64,000 nucleotides of DNA from Actinosynnema sp. ALI-1.44 (lineage in GTDB: Bacteria > Actinomycetota > Actinomycetes > Mycobacteriales > Pseudonocardiaceae). Numbering within the stretch: the stretch's first letter is position 1; each line of letters starts with the position of its first letter. The position numbers and the translations under genes are program-made. The DNA is taken from assembly GCF_001984155.1 (NCBI RefSeq), contig NZ_MTQO01000031.1, positions 1-64,000 on the forward strand, in the 5' to 3' direction. Positions 17,245 through 25,808 of the stretch are shown here, one piece after another. The notes beneath the pieces are model-generated. The model ran no database searches. It worked only from the letters and a program-made list of their open reading frames with translations, and had not been told where the DNA came from.

Positions 17245-17700
17245 GTGCCTACGTACACCTTCTCCGTCAACGGGAAGCCGGTCAGCATCGACGTGCCCGC
17301 GGACATGCCGCTGCTGTGGGTGTTGCGCGACAAGCTGGGCGTCAAGGGTCCGAAGTTCGGCTGCGGCATCGGCGTCTGCCGCGCCTGCACGAGCCACCTG
17401 GACGGCGACGAGATCCAGCCGTGTGTCGTCCCGGCCGCGCAGGCCGCGGGCAAGGAGGTCACCACGATCGAAGGCCTCGCCGACGGCGAGGACCTGCACC
17501 CGGTGCAGGAAGCGTGGCTGGAACAGGACGTGGCGCAGTGCGGGTACTGCCAGCCGGGTCAGATCATGGCGGCGGTGGCGTTGCTCAAGCGCACACCGAA
17601 CCCGACCGACGCGGACATCGACAGGATCGAGAACGTCTGCCGGTGCGGTACGTACTTCCGGATCAGGCAGGCGATCCGGAAAGCCGCCCGAAAGATGTAA
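17245..17700 (+). CDS. [2Fe-2S] small subunit of molybdenum hydroxylase
   Basis: 151 aa from GTG 17245 with a perfect AGGAG 7 nt upstream. The plant-type ferredoxin domain ([12 protein letters not shown], residues about 39-50, plus Cys about 62) binds cluster II. The C-terminal helical domain (QCGYCQPGQ about 100 and [13 protein letters not shown] about 133) binds cluster I. It has no signal peptide, so it presumably hitch-hikes with the Tat-tagged large subunit. Electrons move from the Mo site through its two clusters to an external acceptor. Confidence 0.93.
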   Translation: MPTYTFSVNGKPVSIDVPADMPLLWVLRDKLGVKGPKFGCGIGVCRACTSHLDGDEIQPCVVPAAQAAGKEVTTIEGLADGEDLHPVQEAWLEQDVAQCGYCQPGQIMAAVALLKRTPNPTDADIDRIENVCRCGTYFRIRQAIRKAARKM

Positions 17701-17723
17701 CGCGTTGACCTGAACGGCGGTGT

Positions 17724-17740
17724 CAGGACGCAACGTCCTG
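17724..17740 (+). terminator. Short hairpin after molybdenum hydroxylase operon
   Basis: CAGGACG-CAA-CGTCCTG forms a perfect 7-bp stem with a 3-nt loop, 23 bp after the operon's last stop. There is no U-run, but hairpin-only terminators are usual in actinomycetes. Confidence 0.45.
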
Positions 17741-17820
17741 GTGCCGGCGCTGCGGGCGTTGTCGATCTTCCCGGACACCGCGCACCTGCCACCGCCTGCC
17801 AGACCGGCATAATCGCGGAC

Positions 17821-18468
17821 GTGGAGGACAGCACGTACCGGCAGGAGTGCGCGGCGTTGCGGGAGACGTGGGACAACGCCATCGCCGTCGCCGACGGGCC
17901 GTTGCCCGGTTCGGCGCTCGACCCGCTGGTCACGCCCCAGGGCTGGTGCGGGCACGTGCGGCTGGCCGACGGGCAGCGCGCGGCGACTGTGATCGACGCG
18001 GCAGACGTGATCGCCAAGGCGTTCGGCCTGCCGGACTCCTCGATCGTGGTGCGCACCATGCCGGAGCACCGCGAGGTGTTCATCTGGGGCTACAGCACCA
18101 AGTCCGGCGCGGACTACCACCTGGGCTGGCCGCACCCGGTGCTGGACGGCAGCGAGTTCATCGACATCAAACGGGAGAGCAAAGGCACCACGTTGCTCGA
18201 CCTGGTGCAACTGACCACGTGGGCCCGTGCGTACAAGGAGAGCTACGGGGCGCTGCGTGCCGGGCGGGAGCAGGACGTGCAGCAGTTCGTCCGGCGGCTG
18301 GGCCGGTTGCGGGCGGGGATCATCGACATCCTGACGCGCGCGAAACCGCAGCAGATCCGGGAGTTGCTGCTGCGGGTCGGTCTGGACCGCGCGTCGCTGC
18401 CCAACGACCTGGCCGACGAGATCGGCTACCCGCGCGACCGCGACGCCACGATCCCCATCCCCCGATAA
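17821..18468 (+). CDS. Hypothetical protein, 215 aa
   Basis: I do not recognise this family. The chain is soluble with no signal or membrane segment. The first half has alternating beta/alpha character (VIDAADVIAKAFGLPDSSIVV); the second half is helical with many Arg and Leu (QQFVRRLGRLRAGIIDILTRAKP). The start is a GTG 7 nt after CATAAT (17808-17813), suggesting a leaderless transcript. It is followed 29 bp later by the PaaX-like gene on the same strand, with that gene's own promoter-like element between them. Confidence 0.7.
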   Translation: MEDSTYRQECAALRETWDNAIAVADGPLPGSALDPLVTPQGWCGHVRLADGQRAATVIDAADVIAKAFGLPDSSIVVRTMPEHREVFIWGYSTKSGADYHLGWPHPVLDGSEFIDIKRESKGTTLLDLVQLTTWARAYKESYGALRAGREQDVQQFVRRLGRLRAGIIDILTRAKPQQIRELLLRVGLDRASLPNDLADEIGYPRDRDATIPIPR

Positions 18469-18497
18469 CGATCCACAAAGGGCGTTATTGTCTATCC

Positions 18498-19310
18498 GTG
18501 ACGGTCGCCATGGAATCAGCCCAGCCGCGGCACCTCATCGTCACGGTGTACGGCCTGTACGCGCGCGGCGAGGGCGGCTGGATGTCGGTGGCGCGCCTGA
18601 TCAGCCTGATGGCGGATCTGGGCGTCGACCAGGCCGCGGTGCGGTCGTCGATCTCCCGGCTCAAGCGCAGGGGCATGCTGAGGCCCCGGCGCCAGGGCGG
18701 CGCGGCCGGTTACGAGCTGTCCGAGGAGGGCCTCGCCATCCTCAAGGAAGGCGACAGGCGGATCTTCAACCAGGACCGGGCCACCCTCGCCGACGGCTGG
18801 CTGCTCGCGGTGTTCTCCGTGCCCGAGTCCGAACGCAACAAGCGGCACACGTTGCGCACCCAGCTGACCCGTCTGGGGTTCGGCACGACCGCGCCTGGTG
18901 TGTGGATCGCGCCCGCGCACCTGTCCGGCGCGACCGAGGACATGCTGCGCCGCTTGGACTTGAACGGCTACGCGGACCTGTTCCACGGCCAGCACCTCGC
19001 GTTCGGCGACCTGGCCGAGAAGGTCCGCCGCTGGTGGGACCTCGACCAACTGGAACGGCTCTACGCCGAGTTCGTCGGAGCGCACGGCCCCGCCGAGGAC
19101 GCCCCGGCCGACGATCAGGACGACCGGAGCGCGTTCGTGAAGTACGTGCGCCTGCTGACCGACTGGCGCAGGCTGCCGTACCTCGACCCGGGGCTGCCCG
19201 CCGAACTGTTGCCGGACAACTGGGTCGGCATCCGCGCGGCCGACCTCTTCTTCACTCTTCAGGCGCAATGGGCCCGACCTGCCGAAAGGCACGCCGTAAC
19301 GTCTTCGTGA
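18498..19310 (+). CDS. PaaX-family transcriptional regulator
   Basis: 270 aa from GTG 18498; an ATG 12 nt inside is an alternative. TATTGT at 18486-18491 lies 6 nt upstream of the GTG, which favours a leaderless start there. Residues about 10-80 form a PaaX-type winged helix (VYGLYARGEGGWMSVARLI and the RSSISRLKRRGML recognition helix). Residues about 100-260 match the PaaX C-terminal domain (LADGWLLAVFSVPE, GFGTTAPGVWIAP, then WDLDQLERLYAEFV). PaaX proteins repress aryl-CoA catabolism genes. The fused aryl-CoA monooxygenase lies only 6.5 kb away; a link is possible but unproven. Confidence 0.8.
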   Translation: MTVAMESAQPRHLIVTVYGLYARGEGGWMSVARLISLMADLGVDQAAVRSSISRLKRRGMLRPRRQGGAAGYELSEEGLAILKEGDRRIFNQDRATLADGWLLAVFSVPESERNKRHTLRTQLTRLGFGTTAPGVWIAPAHLSGATEDMLRRLDLNGYADLFHGQHLAFGDLAEKVRRWWDLDQLERLYAEFVGAHGPAEDAPADDQDDRSAFVKYVRLLTDWRRLPYLDPGLPAELLPDNWVGIRAADLFFTLQAQWARPAERHAVTSS

Positions 19311-19324
19311 CCCGAAGGGACGTA

Positions 19325-19360
19325 TCTGGCACGCAGGTCAGGCGCACCTGTGGTACCAGA
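19325..19360. promoter_or_regulatory. Imperfect dyad upstream of protease cassette
   Basis: TCTGGCACGCAGGT (19325-19338) is complementary to ACCTGTGGTACCAGA (19346-19360) apart from a mismatch and a one-base bulge. It lies 22 bp before the subtilase ATG and could be an operator or an mRNA hairpin controlling the cassette. Confidence 0.35.
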
Positions 19361-19381
19361 GCGATCCGAAGGGGAGAGCGA

Positions 19382-20992
19382 ATGGTGGTCAAGTTCGTCC
19401 CGAAGCCGGCCGAGCAGTCCGGTGACGATGATCGAACCGCGGTGCCGGAAGTACCCCAGCAGCTGCTGGAACGGCACGGTGCCCGTGTGCTGCACCCGGC
19501 CAACGCCCTGGTCGCGGGCGGACCGTACCCGCCGCCGCGGTCCACTGTGTACCGCGCGGCCACGATGCTGGTGCCGAACGAACTGGCGCGGGACCCCAAG
19601 GTGGTGGCGGCCTTCAACGGCGTGCTGAGCGAACTCGGCGTCGAGATGGTCCCGCCGCGCCGCCAGGACAACCTCACCGAGCGGCTCGACCGGCTGCCGC
19701 GACCCGTGCCGATGCGCGTGACCGGTGAAGTGGGGAAACCGGCCCAGCTGGACTGCTGGCACGCGTTGCAACACCTGCGGGTGGCCGCGCTGAACGGCAA
19801 ACTGCCCAAGGACCTTGTGGACCAGCTGTCAGTCGACCACCTGCTGGTCGGCACTGTCGACATCGGAGGAACGCCGTGGGAGGCCAGCGGGGCCGGCGGC
19901 GCGCCGTGGGAAGCCAGCGGCACCCCGGGCTCCGGCTACGCGCGTGGCGGTACCACCGGCCGTATCCCGGTGGCGCTGGCCGCTCCCGCACCGCCGCGCG
20001 GCACGTTGGACCGCAGACCCGTCGTCGCCGTTGTGGACAGTGGGATCGGCCCGCACCCGTGGTTCGACCTGCCCGACCGCACGGCACCGCCGCCGGCGGG
20101 CGGTTTCCTGAGCGTCTTCCCCGAACTGCAGGAAGCGATCAGAAAACAGGGTGAGGAAGCCGCGCTGACGACGACAACGCAGGTCCTGCTCGACTACTGG
20201 GACGCGCCGGTGACCGACAACCCGCTGATCGGCATGCTCGACCGCGACACCGGGCACGGCACGTTCATCGCCGGGATCGTCCGGCAAAGCGCCCCGGAGG
20301 CCAACGTCCTGGCCATCCGCGTGCTGCACAGCGACGGCGTCGCGTACGAGAGCGACGTCCTGCTAGCGTTGTGGGGACTGATCCTGCGGGTGCAGGACGC
20401 GCAGGAGCACGACCCGGAGCGGATGGTCGACGTGGTGTCGTTGTCACTCGGATATTTCGACGAGGCCGGGTCGACGAGCACGTTCACCGGGCAGATCGCC
20501 GAAGCCATCGACAAGTTGCGCGAACTGGGCGTGCTGGTGGTCGCCGCCGCGGGCAACGACGCGACCAGCAGGCGGTTCTACCCCGCGGCGCTCGCCGAAC
20601 GCCCGAGCAACCCCGACATCGCGCCGCAGGTGGTCAGCGTCGGCGCGTTGAACCCGAGCACGACCCGGGCCCTGTTCAGCAACGAGGCGCCGTGGGTCAG
20701 GGCATGGGCGACCGGTGCGGGCGTGGTGAGCACGTTCCCGACCGACGTGCAGGGCGCGATCAGCGCGAACCTGATGCCCGCGACCGGCCGGGGCGCACTG
20801 GACTCCGACGACTTCCGGGCCGGGTTCGCGGTCTGGGACGGCACGTCGTTCGCGGCACCGCTGGCCGCGGCGGAGATCACCGCCGCGATGATCAGGTGCT
20901 CGGCGGAGGACCCTGGGCTGGCGCTCAAGGGCGTGGACCGGAAGGTGGCGGTCAAACGGGCGTGGGCGGCGCTGACGAAAGCCGGCGGATGA
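19382..20992 (+). CDS. Intracellular S8 (subtilisin-like) serine protease
   Basis: 536 aa from ATG 19382, preceded by AGGGGAGAG. The catalytic triad is Asp219 (VVDSGIG), His292 (TGHGTFIAG) and Ser489 (GTSFAAP), with the oxyanion Asn392 (AAGND). There is no signal peptide, so it works in the cytoplasm, unlike most subtilases. Residues 1-200 are an unrecognised N-terminal region that ends in a Gly-rich linker holding two copies of PWEASG (about residues 163-176), a possible processing site. It is the first gene of a cassette with a sigma factor, a small beta-domain protein and a CHAT protease. It overlaps the sigma gene by ATGA, pointing to one functional unit. Confidence 0.88.
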   Translation: MVVKFVPKPAEQSGDDDRTAVPEVPQQLLERHGARVLHPANALVAGGPYPPPRSTVYRAATMLVPNELARDPKVVAAFNGVLSELGVEMVPPRRQDNLTERLDRLPRPVPMRVTGEVGKPAQLDCWHALQHLRVAALNGKLPKDLVDQLSVDHLLVGTVDIGGTPWEASGAGGAPWEASGTPGSGYARGGTTGRIPVALAAPAPPRGTLDRRPVVAVVDSGIGPHPWFDLPDRTAPPPAGGFLSVFPELQEAIRKQGEEAALTTTTQVLLDYWDAPVTDNPLIGMLDRDTGHGTFIAGIVRQSAPEANVLAIRVLHSDGVAYESDVLLALWGLILRVQDAQEHDPERMVDVVSLSLGYFDEAGSTSTFTGQIAEAIDKLRELGVLVVAAAGNDATSRRFYPAALAERPSNPDIAPQVVSVGALNPSTTRALFSNEAPWVRAWATGAGVVSTFPTDVQGAISANLMPATGRGALDSDDFRAGFAVWDGTSFAAPLAAAEITAAMIRCSAEDPGLALKGVDRKVAVKRAWAALTKAGG

Positions 20993-21573
20993 TGCCGGAA
21001 ACCTCGTTACACCACGCCAGAATGGCGGATCTGCTCGAAGCGGCGCGCGACGGCGACCACAGCAGCCTGGCCGGCCTGGTCGACGAGCTGACCCCGCTGC
21101 TGTGGCAGGTGGCCCGCGCGCAGGGCCTCGACCGGGACACCAGCAGCGACATCGTCCAGACGGCGTGGCTGAAGCTGCTCGGCGCGCTCGACCAGATCCG
21201 CAGCCCGATGGCGTTGACCAGCTGGCTGGTGACCGTGACCCGGCGGGAGGCGTGGCGCGTGCGCAACGCCTCCCGGATGGAGCTGCCTGCCAAGGACGTG
21301 CTGTTCGCCGAGTTGCCGGACCACGGCCCGACGCCCGAGGAGCGCCGGGTCGAGGTCGAACGCACCCGTCAGCTGTGGCGCGCTGTCAGCACGTTGTCGG
21401 ACCGCTGCCAGCGGCTGCTGCGGATCATCGCGTTCACCCGCAGGCCCGACTACGACACCGTCAGCGCGGCACTCGACATGCCCCGCGGCAGCATCGGCCC
21501 CACCCGGGGCCGGTGCCTGGCCAAGCTGCGCGACGCGCTGTCCGCCGATTTCGCCGAAGAGAGCTGGCAATGA
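20989..21573 (+). CDS. Sigma-70-family (ECF-like) sigma factor
   Basis: 194 aa. The start is the first of two tandem ATGs overlapping the protease stop. Region 2 lies at about residues 20-90 (DELTPLLWQVARAQGL, DIVQTAWLKLL, TSWLVTVTRREAWRVRNASR) and region 4 at about 120-185 (LSDRCQRLLRIIAF, then DTVSAALDMPRGSIGPTRGRCLAKLRDAL). It presumably directs transcription of this cassette or of targets linked to it. No classical zinc-type anti-sigma factor follows; the next gene may fill that role. Confidence 0.87.
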   Translation: MMPETSLHHARMADLLEAARDGDHSSLAGLVDELTPLLWQVARAQGLDRDTSSDIVQTAWLKLLGALDQIRSPMALTSWLVTVTRREAWRVRNASRMELPAKDVLFAELPDHGPTPEERRVEVERTRQLWRAVSTLSDRCQRLLRIIAFTRRPDYDTVSAALDMPRGSIGPTRGRCLAKLRDALSADFAEESWQ

Positions 21574-22037
21574 CCTCACCGGATGAGCCCCTCGACGAGC
21601 TGGACCACATGATCCTGGCCGGTGTCGGCGACATGTGGCGCCAGGCCGACCCGGTTCCCGGCGACCTGCTCGACCGGATCAAGTTCGCGATCGACCTCGA
21701 GAACGTCGACCTCGAGGTGATGCGGCTGACCGAGATGGCACAACCGGCCGCGGCCCGCGGCGACGAACAGTCCAGGCTGATCACGTTCGACAGCGAGACA
21801 GTCACGATCATGGTCAGCATCAGGCAGAACCCGGACGGCACGATCCGCGTGGACGGCTGGCTGACGCCCGCGGGCAGGCACCCGATCGAACTGCGCACGG
21901 CCAGCGGCACGGCCACGACGGTGTCCGATGAGGATGGACGGTTCGTCCTCGACCCGGTGTGCTCGGGCCTGGTCCAGCTGATCGTCCGGCCGTCCGGCAC
22001 CACCCGGACGGTCACCACACCGTCGATCTCCTTGTAG
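21570..22037 (+). CDS. Small protein with carboxypeptidase-regulatory-like beta domain
   Basis: 155 aa, ATGA overlap with the sigma gene. The N-terminal about 60 residues are acidic and helical (LDELDHMILAGVGDMWRQADPV). Residues about 85-150 look like a small beta-sandwich: the SDEDGRFVLDPVCSGLVQLIVR run fits the G-x-F...G-x-x-x-L pattern of carboxypeptidase-regulatory-like domains. There are no membrane segments. Its place between sigma factor and CHAT protease suggests a sigma antagonist, adaptor or protease substrate; this is inference from position only. Confidence 0.75.
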   Translation: MTSPDEPLDELDHMILAGVGDMWRQADPVPGDLLDRIKFAIDLENVDLEVMRLTEMAQPAAARGDEQSRLITFDSETVTIMVSIRQNPDGTIRVDGWLTPAGRHPIELRTASGTATTVSDEDGRFVLDPVCSGLVQLIVRPSGTTRTVTTPSISL

Positions 22038-22059
22038 ATCCACGTCCATACTGGGGTGC

Positions 22060-24525
22060 GTGACGCGGCTTGACCGGGTAAGCGCCCTGCATCAGCGTGG
22101 CCTCAACGCGCTCAACCGCGGGCGGCCGTTGCTGGCGGTGACGGCGTTCCGGGACGGGCTGCGGATCGCGCCGGACGACGTGCGGCTGCTCAACAGCCTG
22201 GCCGCGGCCGAGGCCGCGCTCGGCAACACCGAGCAGGGGTTCCTGCTGCTCGACCGGGCCGACGCGCTGGCCACTCCTGCGACCAAGGGCCTGTTGCTTC
22301 AGCAGCGGGGCCTGTTGTTGATGCTGGTCGGCCGGATGGACGACGCGCTGGGCTGTCTCGACCGGGCGATCGGGGTGCTCCGCGGCGACCCGACCGTGCT
22401 CGCGCGCACCTTGCTCAACCGTGCCTTGTTGCACCAGACCGCGGGCCGAGTCGGTGCGGCGCTGGCTGATCTGGAGCGCTGCGAACGCCTCGCCCGGGAC
22501 CTCGGTCTCGACCGGCTGGTCGCCAAGGCGATCCACGGCCGTGGCTCGTGCCAGCTGCTGGCCGGGAACATCCCCGCCGCGCTGCGCCACTTCGACCGGG
22601 CACGGGTGGTGTACGAGTCGCATGCGGACGGGATGCTGCCGGTGGTCGCGGTGGAACGGGCGCGGGCGTTGCTGGCCGCGGGACTGCACAGCGACGCGGC
22701 GACCGAACTGGACTTCGCGCTGGACCGCTTCCCCCGCACCCGGATGGACCAGGAACACGCCGAGGCCCAGCTCACCAGGGCACAGGTCGCGCTCGCGGCC
22801 GGTGACCTGAGAACGGCCAAGACGTGGGCCAGCCGCGCGGAGACGCGGTTTCGAAGGAGGGGCAACGAGGCCTGGGCCGCGGTGGCGGCGGCGACCAGGG
22901 TGCGGGCGGAGTTCCAGGGCGGCAGGCAGTTGGGCGCCGTCGGGACGCGGGCGGCCACCCTGGCGGCGCGACTGGCCGAACTGGGGTTGGACAACGACGC
23001 CGAGGCCGCCGACCTGGTGGCCGCGCGGGCCTATCTCGCGCGCGGCCGTGTCGATGAGGCACTCCAGCACATCCGGCCCCGCAGCGGCCCGAAGTCGTTG
23101 CTGGAGACGAAGTTGACGCGCCGGCTGGCGTTGGCCGAGCTCGGCGCGGCCACGGGGGACAGCCGGGCCGTCTTCACCCACGCGCGAGCAGGCTTGGCAC
23201 TGCTGCGCGACCACCGTGGTCGCGCGGGCAGCCTGGACCTGCGCACGAGTACGACTTCGCTGGGGCGTGAGCTGGCGCGGACCGGATTGGCCGCCGCGTT
23301 GGCGAACGGTTCCCCCGCGGTGGTTTTCGGCTGGTTGGAACGGTCACGGGCGCAGGCGTTCCGGTTCCAGCAGGTGCGTCCGCCCGACGACGACAGCACC
23401 ATCGACGCGGTCGCCGAACTGCGCCAGCTGGCCCACCAGGTCCGGGCGGCGGAACTGGCCGGCACCCCGGACGCCGACGCCCGCCGCCGGTGCGCCCACC
23501 TGGAGCGTGCGATCCGAGCACGCGGCTGGCACGCCGAAGGCACCGGGGAACATTCCGCCGACGCGACGTTCAGCGAGGTGCGAGCCGCGTTGGGCGGCAC
23601 GACCATGGTCAGTTACGCGTCCGACGACGACAGGCTCTGGGCGCTGGTGATCACGTCCGCACGGGCCCGGCTGGTCCCCTTGGGTTCGCTGGCAACGGTT
23701 TCCGAGTCGCTGGCCAAGCTGCACAGCGACTTGGACGCGTCATGCGGACGGCAGTTGCCCGCCGCGCTCGACCGCGTGATCAAGGCGTCGATCCAGCGCA
23801 GGCTCGCGGCGCTGACCGACGACCTGGTCCGGCCGGTCCGGCCGTTGCTCGGCGACTCCGACGTGGTGATCGTCCCGACCAGTGCGTTGTCCGCCGTGCC
23901 CTGGGGTTTGCTGCCGGACATGGCTGGGCGCCCGGTGACGGTGTCGCCGAGCGCGTCGACGTGGTTGTCCGGTCGCGGCGCCGAACTGGCGCAGCCGTCG
24001 CGGTGGTTGCTCGTGGCCGGGCCGGATCTGGCGCACGCCAACGACGAAGTGCTGCAGCTGGCCAAGATCTACGGCGACGGGGCCGTCCTGCTCGGCCCGG
24101 ACGCCACCGTCGAGGCCGCACTGCGCGCGTTGGACGGGTGCACCACCGCCCATTTCGCGGCACACGGCCACCACGAGCGGGAAAACGTGCTGTTCTCCCG
24201 GCTGGACCTGACCGACGGGCCGCTGATGGCCTACGACATCCACCAGCTCCGGTCGGCTCCCGCGCACGTGGTGCTGTCGTCGTGTGACGTGGGGCAGACC
24301 GTGGTCCGCGACGGTGACGAGATCCTGGGTTTCACAGCGGCGTTGTTGTACAGCGGAACCAAGACAGTGGTGTCCAGTGTGGCATCGGTCGACGACGACG
24401 CGGCCGTGGACGTGATGGCCGCGTACCACCGAGGTTTGGTGCAGGGGCGCCGACCGGCCCGTGCGCTGGCCGACGCGACGCTCACCCAGCCGCTGATGCC
24501 GTTCGTCTGCTTCGGCTCGTCCTAG
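22060..24525 (+). CDS. TPR-CHAT protein (caspase-like cysteine protease)
   Basis: 821 aa from a GTG. Residues about 5-420 are tandem helical TPR-like repeats (ALNRGRPLLAVTAFRDGLRI and similar units). The CHAT domain occupies about 560-821: VIVPTSALSAVPWGLLP, then the catalytic histidine His702 in HFAAHGHH and the catalytic cysteine Cys742 in VVLSSCDVG, with GFTAALLYSGTKTVVSS after it. CHAT proteases (separase/caspase clan) are typically activated by a partner bound to the TPRs and then cut specific targets. The gene begins 22 bp after the small beta protein and ends 3 bp from a convergent RidA gene. Confidence 0.9.
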   Translation: MTRLDRVSALHQRGLNALNRGRPLLAVTAFRDGLRIAPDDVRLLNSLAAAEAALGNTEQGFLLLDRADALATPATKGLLLQQRGLLLMLVGRMDDALGCLDRAIGVLRGDPTVLARTLLNRALLHQTAGRVGAALADLERCERLARDLGLDRLVAKAIHGRGSCQLLAGNIPAALRHFDRARVVYESHADGMLPVVAVERARALLAAGLHSDAATELDFALDRFPRTRMDQEHAEAQLTRAQVALAAGDLRTAKTWASRAETRFRRRGNEAWAAVAAATRVRAEFQGGRQLGAVGTRAATLAARLAELGLDNDAEAADLVAARAYLARGRVDEALQHIRPRSGPKSLLETKLTRRLALAELGAATGDSRAVFTHARAGLALLRDHRGRAGSLDLRTSTTSLGRELARTGLAAALANGSPAVVFGWLERSRAQAFRFQQVRPPDDDSTIDAVAELRQLAHQVRAAELAGTPDADARRRCAHLERAIRARGWHAEGTGEHSADATFSEVRAALGGTTMVSYASDDDRLWALVITSARARLVPLGSLATVSESLAKLHSDLDASCGRQLPAALDRVIKASIQRRLAALTDDLVRPVRPLLGDSDVVIVPTSALSAVPWGLLPDMAGRPVTVSPSASTWLSGRGAELAQPSRWLLVAGPDLAHANDEVLQLAKIYGDGAVLLGPDATVEAALRALDGCTTAHFAAHGHHERENVLFSRLDLTDGPLMAYDIHQLRSAPAHVVLSSCDVGQTVVRDGDEILGFTAALLYSGTKTVVSSVASVDDDAAVDVMAAYHRGLVQGRRPARALADATLTQPLMPFVCFGSS

Positions 24526-24528
24526 CAC

Positions 24529-24945
24529 TCACGAGGATGGTTTGGGGATCGCGGCGTGGCCCTGGACTTCGACGAGTGCTTCGACGTCCCAGAGCCGGTT
24601 GACGCCGATTCCCGCCATCGCCGGGTACTCGGTGCCGACCAGGTCGCGCCAGACCGCGCCGATCTTGCGGGCGTTGGCCTTGTAGTCGTCCATGTCGACG
24701 ATGTAGATCGTGACGCTGACCAGGTCTTCCGGCTGTCCGCCCGCGGCGCGCAACGCGGTCAGCAGGTTGCCGAGGGCCTGCTCGAACTGCTCGACGACGC
24801 CGTCACCGACGATCTTGTTGTCCCGGTCGAGCGCGGTCTGCCCGGCCAGGAACACGATGCGCTCGCATCTGGCGGGATCGACCGCGACGGCGTGCGCGAA
24901 ACCGGACGGTTTGCCCAGCTCCGGTGGGTTGACCCGCTCGCTCAT
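24529..24945 (-). CDS. RidA/YjgF-family enamine/imine deaminase
   Basis: 138 aa, standard RidA length. The family core is present (FLAGQTALDRD, VEQFEQALGNLLTALRAAGG, VTIYIVDMDDYKANARKIG). The usual C-terminal arginine region reads LVEVQGHAAIP here, without the Arg that RidA uses to hold a carboxylate, so the substrate may not be a simple amino-acid enamine. It overlaps the upstream SDR gene (ATGA) and is divergent from an aryl-CoA monooxygenase/reductase, whose product could carry an enamine. Confidence 0.88.
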   Translation of the reverse strand: MSERVNPPELGKPSGFAHAVAVDPARCERIVFLAGQTALDRDNKIVGDGVVEQFEQALGNLLTALRAAGGQPEDLVSVTIYIVDMDDYKANARKIGAVWRDLVGTEYPAMAGIGVNRLWDVEALVEVQGHAAIPKPSS

Positions 24946-25712
24946 GAGTGCACTGCTCCCCCGTCGACGTTGATCGCCTGGCCGGTGATGGCCGCACTGG
25001 CCACGCAGAGGTCCACCGCGTCGGCCACCTCGTCCGCGGTGATCAGCCGGTTGATCGGCTGCTTGCGCTCGAGCTCGGCCCGGATGTCCCCCGGTGGTTT
25101 GCCGGTCCGTTCGGAGATCCGCTCGACCCAGCCGTCGGTCATCGGCGTGTCCACGTAGCCGGGGCAGACCGCGTTGACGGTCACGCCGGTCCTGGCCAGT
25201 TCGGCGGCCGCGGCCCGGACCAGGCCGATCACCCCGTGCTTGCTGGCGGTGTACGCGGCGAGGTTGGGCTCACCGATCCGGCCCGCGATCGACGCGATGA
25301 CCACGATCCGGCCCCACTTGTTCGCGGTCATCGCCGGGATCGCCCGGCGCATCGCCCGGAAGGGCGCGGTGAGGTTGAGGTCCAACTGGCCGAGCCACTC
25401 CTCGTCGGTGACTTTCACGATCGGCTTCGCCACCGCCGCGCCCGCGTTGAGGACGAGGACTTCCACCGACCCCCACGTCTCTTCTACCGTCGAGAAGACG
25501 GTCCGCATGGCGACGGGGTCGGTCGCGTCGGCGGGCAGGCACAGCGATGGCCCCGGCAGCTTCCCGGCCACGTCAGCGAGCTGGTCCGCACCGCGGGCGG
25601 TGAGTGCGACGCGGTGCCCGGCGGCCGACAGCCTGCCCGCGATCACGCTCCCCATCCCCCGGCTGGCGCCCGTGACCAGGCAGTTCCTGATGGTTGCAGA
25701 GCCAGTCGTCAC
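24942..25712 (-). CDS. SDR-family NAD(P)-dependent oxidoreductase
   Basis: 256 aa from GTG 25712, where the SDR fold begins (NCLVTGASRGMG cofactor motif). LNAG, the catalytic serine in VIASIAGRIG and YTASK complete the signature; CPGYVDTPM follows. It resembles FabG/3-hydroxyacyl or 3-hydroxybutyrate dehydrogenases, fitting a 3-hydroxyacyl-CoA step of aryl-CoA breakdown. It is translated with RidA and shares a 96-bp promoter region with the divergent flavin monooxygenase operon. Confidence 0.88.
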   Translation of the reverse strand: MTTGSATIRNCLVTGASRGMGSVIAGRLSAAGHRVALTARGADQLADVAGKLPGPSLCLPADATDPVAMRTVFSTVEETWGSVEVLVLNAGAAVAKPIVKVTDEEWLGQLDLNLTAPFRAMRRAIPAMTANKWGRIVVIASIAGRIGEPNLAAYTASKHGVIGLVRAAAAELARTGVTVNAVCPGYVDTPMTDGWVERISERTGKPPGDIRAELERKQPINRLITADEVADAVDLCVASAAITGQAINVDGGAVHS

Positions 25713-25737
25713 CGGGCCAGCGTGCCAAATGTTCGTA

Positions 25738-25781
25738 ACGGTCGTCAACAGGACGCAATATGTTGTATCGTTGACGGTCGT
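25738..25781. promoter_or_regulatory. Repeat-rich divergent control region
   Basis: ACGGTCGT is repeated at 25738-25745 and 25774-25781. Overlapping these, CGTCAAC (25743-25749) and GTTGACG (25770-25776) form a perfect 7-bp inverted repeat with a 20-bp spacer, around an AT-rich centre. This is the most likely operator for both the SDR-RidA and monooxygenase operons; its regulator is not in this pair of operons. Confidence 0.45.
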
Positions 25782-25808
25782 AAGACGCACGACAGAAGAG
25801 GTGGGCGC

